Notes under the pieces: generated by a model
The model's database searches: none
What the model saw: only the letters and a program-made list of their open reading frames with translations
Told to the model about the DNA's origin: nothing
Translations under genes and position numbers: made by a program
Part shown: positions 55,257-64,000 of the stretch, one piece after another
How positions within the stretch are numbered: position 1 is the stretch's first letter
How the letters are laid out: each line of letters opens with the position of its first letter
NCBI RefSeq assembly: GCF_023898315.1
Contig: NC_064617.1
Span: 716,179,202 to 716,243,201, forward strand
DNA length: 64,000 nt
Origin: Schistocerca nitens
Taxonomy: Eukaryota > Arthropoda > Insecta > Orthoptera > Acrididae
Direction: 5' to 3'

Positions 55257-56660
55257 TCAGCCACTAGCGGTGCATCTTCGTGACATAAACGATGGCCGAG
55301 TGTGGCTACTGCTGGGTGGCGCAGTAGAAGAGACATGCTGTGGTGGAGAAGGAGAGGAACTTTGTTTCTTATGAGCCTTCTTGGAAGCAGGGCATTGAGG
55401 TGAGGGAGGAGTCGATTGTTGACTGTGAGGTGTGGGTACATAAAAAGTCTTCACAAGTAGGCTTATTTCTGGAAGTCTGGGCATCCAATTTTGGGGCCCA
55501 TGATTTAGCAGGAGCCGATGAAAGTTCAGCCTTGAGAGTGAGTGGAGATAGTGGGGAGGTTGAACAGGCAATCTTTGGGCTGGCCAATCTGACGACCGTG
55601 GCACTACAGGTGAGATCACAAGCCTGTGTGGCTACCTCCTTACTCGTTACTAGGTCAAGGAGCGGCGAGGACAGTGCTATATTACCCACTGGGAGCACAA
55701 TGTGCTTTCTGCTGGTGAATAACTTACAAGCAGCAAAGGTAGACACCTTTTCCTTCACTTGGATTTCCTGAATAATTCATTCATCTTTAAAAATAGGGCA
55801 ATCTCTAGAGGAAGCAGCATGGTCGCCCATACAGTTGATGCAATGAGGGGATGGAGGTGGACAATCACCCTCATTGGCATCCCTGCCACAGGTAATGCAT
55901 TTGGCCATATTGGAACACAACTGGCTGATATGATTAAACCGCTGACACCGATGGCAGTGTGTAGGGTTGGGGATGGAATGGAGAACTGAAATTATCTCAT
56001 ATCCTGCTTTAATGTTCCATGGAAGTTGAACTTTGTCAGACGCCAAGAAGAAAGTGCGGGTCGGTACCAATTCCTTTTCAACCCTTTTCATGACTCCATG
56101 TACGGCCATTAAGCCCTAATCAGACTGGTAATTTTGAATTTCCTCATTGGATAATCTGTTGAGTGATCCAGTATAGACCACCTGCGTGATGAATTTAACA
56201 TACGGTGCACTTCTACCTGGACAGGGAAGGTGTGTAGCAGTGTAGTCCGAAGCAATTTATGTGCCTGGAGGGCACACACTGTTTCTAACAACAACGTGCC
56301 ATTTCGTAACTGGGGACAAAACTTTATAGGACCTGCAACTGTGTCGACACATTTCTGAATAATGAAAGGATTGACTGTGGAGAAGTCTTGACCTTCGTCA
56401 GACTGAGAAACAACTAGGAACTTTGGCACTGACTGAAGAATTGTCCATGGCTGAGACTCATCTAGCTTCCTCTTGTGGGCAAAAGTTGTAGAAGTAGAAG
56501 AAACCATTGCAAAAGTACCCCCCAGCATTATCAACATCGCCGACGGTGCGCTCCTTCCTAGTGGGGACCCTCCCTGAGGGCACTCCTGCCTCAGGTGAGA
56601 AATGGATGGAGGGACCAATCGGCATGTTCGTAAGGTACCAGCTCGAGTAATCACCCCTCT
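55257..56660 (-). pseudogene. LINE ORF1 (Gag-like) with CCHC knuckles
   Basis: From the right: an N-terminal part (56,654-56,109) with 'WTILQSVPKFLVVSQSDEGQ' and 'DFSTVNPFIIQKCVDTVAGP'. After a frame change, 55,777-56,109 ends with three Cys/His motifs: 'CHRCQRFNHISQLC' (C-x2-C-x4-H-x4-C), 'CITCGRDANEGDC' and 'CINCMGDHAASSRDC'. A Ser/Pro-rich tail follows to about 55,260. Proteins of this type bind the LINE RNA. The frame is broken at least twice. Confidence 0.82.
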
Positions 56661-57103
56661 CTGGGCCTGGCCTTTACCAGGGGGTATGTACGTGTCCTGT
56701 TTGTCTACCCGGGGCAGCGAATTATGCGTTACCCCATCACCAGCTATGCGTGGGAATGCTTGGGTTGGCCTTCAGGCACACAAAGGGTAAAAAGAAGGAG
56801 AAAGGGAGGAACAAAGAAAAGGAAATAAGAGAAGAATTCTGAAACGCCGCAGCAGAGAAGAAGATAAAGAGAAGAATCAAGGGAAAAAAGAACAAAGTAA
56901 GGATTGACACTTTCCAATATAGAGATAAAAGAACAATATAGAGATAAAAGAACAGACAAGTAATTTGGCAGATTTTAATGGGTTTACAACAACATTATTA
57001 AATGATGATCTGGAAAGAAGTTCATTGACAAACACTTAAGTAAAATGCACTGCATCACCTAGCTATTCATCTGTTCTACAGCAAAGACTTACATGTTATA
57101 TTA

Positions 57104-59124
57104 CACTGCCGGAAAAAAATGATAGTACACCCTTTCAGAGCTTTCCAGTTCACTCAACTTTTATTGTTGCAATGGTGCATATTGAGTACATGAAATGATT
57201 ACATTTACAGATCAACAGCCCAAGTGGTTCTGAGGTACCAGTTATCGACCCATAAAAAGTTGCTGCATGTTTTGCAGAGCACATTGAGTTTCACAAGCAC
57301 TGTATGGGCAAGCATTATTATGTTGGAACAACACATCACCTTCCTTTTGCAAGAACGACTAAAGAAGGAGTCTAACAATATTCTCCATGTATCAAGTGCT
57401 GGCTAGTGTCTGCTACAGAAACACCAATGCTGAATGAGAATTGTTGCTTATTGTAGCCCAGACCACAATGCCTGGGATGGGGCCAGTGTATCTTGGACAA
57501 ATGCACTCTACTAGACAGCGCTCACCAGGCCTACTTCGTACGCACAAATGGCCATCACTTGCATACAGCCAGAATCTGCTTTCACTGCTGAAGACCATGG
57601 CACACCATTCCATCTTTCAAGTGATCCTCTGAGGCCACCTGTCAAGCAATGCACGTCCATACTGTGACGTTAGCGGAAGATGGGCTAGAGGTGTGCATGA
57701 CCGTAGTCTAACTGCTGATAACAGTTCACAACAGTTCGTCTTGACATGCCTGGGATCACAAGCCCTCTTATTTGTGCTGTGGGAAGTGAATGATCTTCCA
57801 CTGCTGCCCGTACAATACGACAACCCTAGTGGCGATCTGTGCAGCGTGGTCATCCAGAACGTCTACAGGTGTGAGAATGTTCACATGACCACCAATATCG
57901 ACATCATTACACAACTGGTGCAGCATGTGTAGCTTGTGTGGCAATTCTCTGGAAGGACTATCCCACCACTTGAAAGACGTCGATTTGATACTTTCAAACT
58001 GACTCAGTAGGCCATGGGAAAGAAGAACACATCTCTGTGGCATGGTTGCATCCTTGCTTCAAACATTTATACCACCACTGAGCCTTTTGGCTGAGAGCAT
58101 TCCCTACTAAAGGGTAGACACTGATGGTGCTCTGGTAGCTATGCCACTAAACTATCTGTTGGCGAATGATGTTGAAACCATTATCGTGTTGTGGTGTCCA
58201 GACACCGCCGAATGTATCAGGATGACCAAATGTAGTGGGCAGACACCAAATGTAGTGAGTGGGTGCCAGGTGGTGCCATATTAAAACTCGGCAAGAACTT
58301 TCTAAACGATATATCTGCTTCCACTACAGTGCTCCGTTCACCTCAGTCTGCATCACAGGGCCTCGCAATACTAAGGCCACTGCCCCAGCGACCCAGTGCA
58401 ACACGCTACTGTGTGTCGGCCTTGTAGGACCGCATCATCAGGGCTGCGCCGACAGCCGGCTCAGGGGTCTTATTTCCCGTTGAATCAGCGCCACTCCTCT
58501 GGGAGCCACCGTGGGGCCAACTGAGTCCTTCCTCACTGGCATAGCTGGCAGTAGCAGGCCGTGGAGTGGCCCGCCACTGGCTGGCTGGCTGGCTACGGAC
58601 CCACACTGGACTCAAGGGGGTCGGACAAATGACCCGCCGTGGACTGTGATGCTGGTGCCCCATCTGTTGCTGCGTGTAGCCTGGCAGTGTAACATGCCCC
58701 GCCGTCCAAGAGAGCTGCCACACTTGAATGAGTCTCATTAGTAAACGGCACCTATTTATATTCGGCTGTGCGCCTCTGGTTTGCTAATGTGCCGCTTTGC
58801 ATCACATACACACAACACTTAGATCGGGCAGGGGCCCCCTTTGGCCTGTGACTTGCGCCATGGAAACTGCCATGTGTGCCCTCTCTCGCAGTTCTATGCC
58901 CCTGAGGCCTCTATTTGCCTTCGCCACTGCTGGTATACGTAACTTACTGCAATCTGACCCGCACCTGGATGTAACTCGTACTCTGAATATCGTACAAAAC
59001 TAACTTTCCCTATACTAAACAGCAGTGCCGCTACAATCGGTACATTCACTGTCCCCCATGTGGCATATACCATTGTCGAATCAAAATGGATGTCATCTTT
59101 CCAAGTTCTAATTTTTTCCAGCTG
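57104..59124 (-). mobile_element. Tc1-type transposon relic carrying a solo LTR
   Basis: The minus strand reads an N-terminal DNA-binding-like part (58,043-57,770), then 'MVFSSESRFWLYASDGHLCV' and 'GPIPGIVVWATISNNSHSAL' (57,600-57,420), the region around the first Asp-containing motif of Tc1 transposases (DESRF, here SESRF, so the Asp is lost). Next comes 'FQHNNACPYSACETQCAL' (about 57,320, usually QQDNARPH). The left end TA-CACTGCCGGAAAAAAA and the right end (inverse of CAGCTGGAAAAAATTAG, 59,105-59,124) are diverged inverted repeats next to TA. The solo LTR at 58,187-59,035 separates the right end from the transposase. Confidence 0.72.
58183..59039. mobile_element. Solo LTR (copy 2)
   Basis: The element 58,187-59,035 (849 bp) begins TGTTGTGGTG and ends CCGCTACA. 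ATCG flanks it (58,183-58,186 and 59,036-59,039). It is homologous to copy 1 at 53,891-54,793 in the same orientation. A tandem 'ggctggctggctggct' lies in its middle. No internal region is present. Confidence 0.83.
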
Positions 59125-59126
59125 TA

Positions 59127-59804
59127 CATAATTTCAGACTCTTTGCAGGTAATGATGTATTGTGTACACCGTAAACACTGTACCATAGCACAGTGCTAAA
59201 GAGGGGAAAAAAGAAAGGCACAGTCCATTGATAAAGTGTTGTATCATGCAATGATTTGTTTTCGGCAGCAGCAGAAATGTAGCAGGAGCGTCAGGGCAGT
59301 CCAGGCAATTAAAGAAGTCATCTGGCATAGCCTGACGTGGCTGCAACACTCTGTTGTTGCCAAAAATGAATTATTGTGTGATAATCCACTTAATCAATGG
59401 GTTATGTCATTTTGTTTTGGGTCTGCTAATAGCTCACTATGGTACTGGCGTATAGGAATTCATTGTGTACTACAAATGCATGCATGTATCTGCAAACAAA
59501 CACACAAATAATTACATCATCATTATATGTTCAATTTGATGATTAAAACTTTATGATCACCCTAGCACATGCTAAAACTCTTAATTGAAATATACTCTAT
59601 AAGAAAGAATTTAATATACATCAAGCATCATTTCCAAGAACTGTTTTTCACAGTGGAATCTGTGAGCATACCCAGCTTGAAACATACCATCTGTGTAGGG
59701 ATCAGCTACATAAAATTATGCACTTATTTATTTATTGAAATGAGGAAACAAATACAACATATGGTAATTACCATTACAAACAAATGAAAGAAAGAAATAC
59801 CAAG
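59127..59804. other. No recognised feature
   Basis: Unremarkable sequence without a reading I recognise. Confidence 0.5.
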
Positions 59805-60795
59805 CTACACTACTCCTGACCAAAATCTTACAACTTCGATTGCACCTGTTGTCGCAAGTAGAAGAATGATCTGTGCAAGATGCAAGAAACAGATGGCAAT
59901 TCAGTGGGTGCTCCATGGTCTGTGGTTCCCCTTTCACAGTAGGTGGTATCCACAGGGATGTGCCATTTCTGGAAGTTACTCCTGGATCTCCCAACTCCAA
60001 AACAAAGATGGCTGCGTGACCTCCACACTATCAAATTCTGTTCATGCCCCAGTGGGAGGGTTTCCAAAGGAAAAGGCCATGCAGATCGAGATCAAGAGAT
60101 CCACAATTGTTATCTTGCTGTACTTGCTACTCTTTGCAAGACTAAAGTACTCTTGAGGAAATTTCTTCTGGGCCTAAACCTTAAGGTTGATGGAACATTC
60201 CACTGTACTGGATGGTTTTCCTGATGAGCCCAATTGGTTCTCTCTGCATTTTCATTTACTTCACAACAAATATCAGGTGGTGCTATGCCAGTGAAACAAT
60301 AGAATTTTACAAGTGGCATAGGTATAACACAACCTGAAATAAGCCTTCACGTTTTGTTTAGCACCTTGTGCACCATGTTTGTGAGGGTGGATTTTTACCA
60401 GACTGGGCATGCATACTCTGCAGCACTGTAACATGTTGCTAGTGCTGACATTCTCACTGTTTGGTGTAGAGTGCCTCAAATGCTACCAGTTATCTTGCAA
60501 AGGATATTATTTCTGGTTTTCACCTTCATTTTACTATTCTCACAATACTGTTTGTAGGTTGAAGTATGATCTAGAGTGACTCCCAAATATTTTGGATGGA
60601 TTGTATTTACTAAATGTATCCGTTTACTATGTGATGTAAAGTCTGCAATGTGCCTGATTGTGCTTAAGATGAAACACACACAGTTGTGTTTGTTAGTTTG
60701 TACAAAGCTGACTATGAGAGTTAACAGGCACTAAGGTCCTTAAATGTGTCTATCATTTAGGCTTCAATATCTTCAAAAGATTTCCCTTGACTCAC
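59805..60795 (-). mobile_element. Jockey-type LINE, C-terminal part (left half)
   Basis: The minus strand reads 'GKSFEDIEA' (about 60,770), 'LCVFHLKHNQAHCRL' (about 60,670), 'HPKYLGVTLDHTSTYKQY' (about 60,580) and 'KTRNNILCKITGSI' (about 60,490). It then becomes more decayed through a C-terminal region to about 59,805. These are the usual steps after the RT active site in jockey-type LINEs. Directly upstream in the protein is the fragment at 63,478-63,830, so the LINE was split by 2.7 kb of other sequence. Confidence 0.75.
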
Positions 60796-63477
60796 TGAAG
60801 TCTGCCCTATTTTCAGCTGTTCTGTGCAGCCCCTCCACTAGCCACTGGCAGCCAATAATATTCACTCTCTTTCCAAGTGGGTAGCAGCAAGTTACAACTA
60901 GACAGCGAGAACATCACTCCTACATGCTGCACTGTTGCTGTACTTCTCAACAGCAGAATTCATTCAACTGTCAGATTTTTCTTTTTTTAATTCTTTTTTT
61001 CTTGTAGCAGTATAGGTGTGAAGGTGTAACTGTAAATGTTTAAGTGCAATTTAAAAAAGAACCTGGTGACAGCAATAAATGTGAAGTGCTTCACAAGCAG
61101 GCGAGGTGGATTATTTACCACATTTATAATTTCTTCAAACGTGAATTTGAAAGCTGGCGTCCTACTGCTTACATTTGAAGAAACAAGAACAGACTCCAAA
61201 ACCATGTCATGTCGACAAGATATCTGTAAAGATAATTGTAAATGAAAGTGTCAGAGCTGTAGGAACCCTACAAAAAGTTGGTTTCGTGTCGCCTGGTAAG
61301 CATCAGAAATCTCAAGGAACCTGTAACACAAATGGATGGTTTTAACAAAGATGTTTTAAAGTGCTCCATGTGAATGATGAATGCCGGAAGACACAAAAAT
61401 ATGTCACAGTTATGCAGGAGAAAATTAGCTTCAATTATAAGCACTTTGTCAATGTAAAGAATTTTAAAAGATGTTGCTTCCTTATATGTTAACATGAGAG
61501 GTTTTAGTTCCAAGAAGTGACATAGGTGAGTACGAACTACATCCCATCATGATACATGCGAAGGAGGTAGTTCAACAGTGCATTACCCTGATGAAACAAG
61601 GGTCAGTTAGAATCATTCCAGGAAGATCTGCTGGAAAATGAGTGATGGTACTGGTGGTTTTAAAGTTTTCAAAGGAATAGGTTCTCAAATTATTCTGCAT
61701 GATGACTCCATCTGGTTTTGGTTCTGAGAGTAAACTTGTATTTACGTGTAAGAAAAACAGAAATGACTACCATTTGGAAATGAACGCTGTCAATGTTGTG
61801 GCAAGATTCACAATTCTTGTCGCACCTTGCTTCAAAGTCAGCCACTGCCAGTTATAATTCAACTGTTACAGAGAAAACAGTAAGTATAAACACCAGAAAA
61901 GTGGTAATTTTTCTATGGCTTAAAAATAAAAATATTAAGCACAGTATAAACGAGACTTGTGCCGATCTCCTGCAGCTTGTTAATTTATACAAGTCACATG
62001 ACAGAACATACAAACTTTACTTCCTTGCACATGAATGGGGTCTCACAGTTTAGCATTTACCCACATGGCACAGTCAGTGTAGCCCAATGGAATTAATTTG
62101 GGAAAAGGATAACACTATGTTGGAGGAAAAAGAATACAAAAGATGACATTCACTGAATTGCTTGTGCATGAGGCAATTTAGGCAATAGAGAACATCCCAC
62201 ATGTAACATGGGCACAGCCTGTGCGGCATGCTGAAAAGCTTCAGAAAGAATAATTTGACAGGGAAGCGATGATGGATTAAGTCTTGAACCTATCTTCGTA
62301 AATTTACGATCAGGTTGTTTGGAAACAGAGTCAAATAGAAGTGACAGTGGTATTGCAATGTAGACTTTGAAACAAAGTAATAATATTTCTTAGTTTTAAA
62401 GACTCATGGTTTAAAAATAATGTGTTTGTCAACATATCAGTTGTGTACATAACAATGCGAACTTCCTAGCCTTTTTGATTAGGACTTTTTATCCTTTGAA
62501 TTATGAATGCTATAATGTTCAACATGTTGCCCAAGGAGAAGTTAAGCTTTCTGCCACCATGTTATATGCTCTAATAACACGCGAGAATGCAGCTAGATAA
62601 ATTTGTCAAAAGTCTGATATTTCCACATGTAAACCCCTACCATTTTCAAGGCACAAATTGGATAAGGCCCTAAAATGACAGTAACTGTTACTTGTCGAGA
62701 TATCTGTCGTTTTCAATGTTATCAGTCATCATTCCCTGGAGTTATTCACAGAGGATCGTTAATTGTTTGCTTGTTCAATGGATTATAAAGGCAGTCTCAC
62801 TGCAATGTTGAACAAGTTAGTTTACACTAATAATGCCCGTTAACCGCGAAAAATATGACAACTTATTGAGCATTTTTACGATAGTCTTTTCTACCACTAG
62901 TCCCTTTTTATGCACAGTGATTACATTTAACTACAGCCAAACACCTCAACACACACACTTTACACACATTTTTAAAAATTCTATTGAGTAGAAGCAGTTG
63001 TCAACCAAATACAATGATTTCAGTTTGCGCTTGAAGTTAATTTTGTCGTGGATTAAATTTTTACTTATAATAGAATCACTATAAATGGTAATTATTGCAA
63101 GCAGTTTCAATGATCTTGTCGTTATTCAATTGTCATATTGAGAAAAATTGTAATTCACTTCTTCAAAAAGATGTGTCAGCTGTTCTCACCTCCCGATGTG
63201 ACGCAGAGTAAATCTGTGGAACAGTGGACGCAATGTTGTCAAGACATGAATTAATATTTCATGATGACGGATCAAAATTTCTTTCAATATTTACTATTCC
63301 CCTCACAGATTTGAACGTATAATATAATGTAGCATAGGCACATGAGTGACTGTTGTCCGCAGCAATGCAATTTGTCAATGTGGACTTACTTTGCCCACTC
63401 TCTGCTGCCGCGCATGCGTAGTTCTCATCCCTTCGCTGCTCTGCCTCTATTCGTGGAAGCACCATCTTACACGACAC
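60796..63477 (+). mobile_element. Tc1/IS630-type transposase relic inside the jockey LINE
   Basis: Between the two LINE halves the plus strand carries a decayed transposase. From left: an HTH-like N-terminal region (about 61,040-61,220), 'MQEKISFNYKHF' (about 61,410), 'HYPDETRVS' (about 61,580; the family has Y-x-DETW), 'DYHLEMNAVNV' (about 61,762), a C-terminal 'LVHEAI' (about 62,162) and 'VRHAEKLQKE' (about 62,223). I recall this order, including DYH-x-x-MN and VRHTEKLE, from a common arthropod DDE family of the Tc1/IS630 group. Stops and shifts are numerous. I could not find matching terminal inverted repeats, and 62,350-63,470 shows nothing recognisable. Confidence 0.65.
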
Positions 63478-63830
63478 GAGCTATAGTGCCAGGTGATCAG
63501 CTTAAAGGAAAATCCTTGTGATTGCCAGAAATGGTTGGTCATTGGTATAAACATTAAATATCACTAGTGAAAGAAAACTTCCTTGTGGTAAGCCATTTCT
63601 GTGACATCTCCATCAACTATGCTGAGCCTGGAAGTTCCCATGAAATTTCTTGTTTTGGAGTAAACTTCGCGTAACTTTGGTGAAACCATAATCTTTCATT
63701 GCCCAGTAGATCTTATGTGACAATACACAATGTCTGACAGTGTCATAAGCAGCTGTAAAGTCAATAAAAGCTACTCCTGTAATTTTCCGGGTTTTAAAGC
63801 CATGTGAAGCAGAGATCAATGCCAGAATAC
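63478..63830 (-). mobile_element. Jockey-type LINE, RT part (right half)
   Basis: The minus strand reads 'GVAFIDFTAAYDTVRHCVLS' (63,770-63,710), 'NGLPQGSFLSLVIFNVYTND' (63,600-63,540) and, at the cut, 'ADHLAL' (63,480-63,500), which corresponds to the YADDLAL active site with the second Asp changed to His. The next residues of the family (x-x-Q-G-K-S-F) are found at 60,790, so the break lies immediately after the active-site motif. Confidence 0.75.
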
Positions 63831-64000
63831 AAGCAGGAAACCGATCTTACCACAGCCTAGCACAACTACTTCGGTCCAAATCTCTCTCCAGACAGTTCAA
63901 GATTCGACTGTACAAAACCCTGATCCAGCCTGTTGTTCTATATGGTTGTGAGACATGGAGTATCCGAAAACAGGACTTCCATAAGCTCCTTGTCTTTGAG
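63806..64000 (+). mobile_element. LINE reverse transcriptase fragment at right edge
   Basis: An uninterrupted plus-strand reading from about 63,806: 'EINARIQAGNRSYHSLAQLL', 'SRQFKIRLYKTLIQPVVLYG' and 'CETWSIRKQDFHKLLVFE', running off the window. It is the RT C-terminal ('YG-ETW') part of a LINE related to, but distinct from, family A. Its undisturbed frame suggests a younger insertion next to the jockey fragment. Confidence 0.7.

Larger units (their letters stand above)
48770..56970 (-). mobile_element. RNase H-bearing LINE, nearly full-length, with insertions
   Basis: An 8.2-kb minus-strand unit. From its 5' end: a 5' untranslated region (about 56,970-56,660), ORF1 with CCHC knuckles, ORF2 with endonuclease, RT and RNase H, and a 3' end at 48,770-48,940 with 'agcagttttgcgccctaaaa'. 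RNase H places it in the I-type group of LINEs; I cannot name the family. Two later insertions interrupt it: a family A LINE (51,221-52,866, carrying a SINE) and a solo LTR (53,891-54,793). After removing these, the parts follow in colinear order. Frameshifts are frequent, so it is inactive. Confidence 0.85.

Noticed and set aside
53891-59035. One LTR retrotransposon with LTRs at 53.9 and 58.2 kb
   Set aside because: Each LTR has its own flanking duplication, and the sequence between is the rest of a LINE and a Tc1 element, not gag-pol.
63259-63477. A 72-codon minus-strand protein beside the jockey fragment
   Set aside because: No recognisable domain. It ends exactly at the LINE break and is probably part of the inserted, unidentified sequence.

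Overview
This is a eukaryotic, insect-type window of low gene density. Two tRNA-headed SINEs (24.8-25.1 kb and 52.0-52.2 kb) and a LINE tail ending in a 'ggtcatcagtctactgactg' motif match repeats I recall as abundant in grasshoppers of the genus Schistocerca. That assignment is from memory and not from a search. Sequence with no recognisable origin is AT-rich, and nothing looks prokaryotic.

The only host gene I can support is part of glutamine-dependent NAD(+) synthetase (NADSYN1) on the minus strand. Six coding exons read 5'->3' from 25,543 down to 10,282. All inspected junctions are GT/AG, the phases match, and together they give 888 nt (about 296 codons) without a stop. They cover most of the glutaminase (nitrilase) domain, including the catalytic Lys and Cys regions, and end at the linker to the synthetase domain. 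The N-terminal exon(s) and the ATP-dependent synthetase exons were not found. One intron is about 12 kb and holds a 4.9-kb Ty3/gypsy element in antisense, a palindromic MITE, LINE relics and a 191-bp near-identical copy of the end of one exon.

Almost everything else is layered transposon debris. 0-5 kb: a hAT-like relic, then a Penelope-like element in inverted arrangement, split by a 915-bp foldback element. 5-8 kb: CR1-like LINE pieces. 26.6-31.5 kb: an LTR element with both LTRs and a perfect target duplication but only gag remnants. 32-33.3 kb: a second, very decayed gypsy pol. 34.0-36.7 kb: a 2.7-kb element with about 720-bp terminal inverted repeats and an unfamiliar coding interior, inserted in a CR1-like LINE. 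39.5-43.0 kb: a compound purine-rich tandem array whose right edge abuts a truncated Tc1/mariner terminal repeat. 44.4-47.4 kb: a CR1-like LINE carrying a 556-bp composite SINE. 48.8-57.0 kb: a nearly full-length LINE with RNase H, hit by a second LINE (itself hit by a SINE) and by a solo LTR. 57.1-59.1 kb: a Tc1 relic with a related solo LTR. 59.8-63.8 kb: a jockey-type LINE split by another Tc1/IS630-type transposase relic.

The most unusual items are the long-TIR element at 34-36.7 kb, the compound array at 39.5-43 kb with its transposon junction, the exon-end duplication near NADSYN1, and the readable nested insertion histories. Domain calls come from reading translations by eye. No alignment or database search was run.
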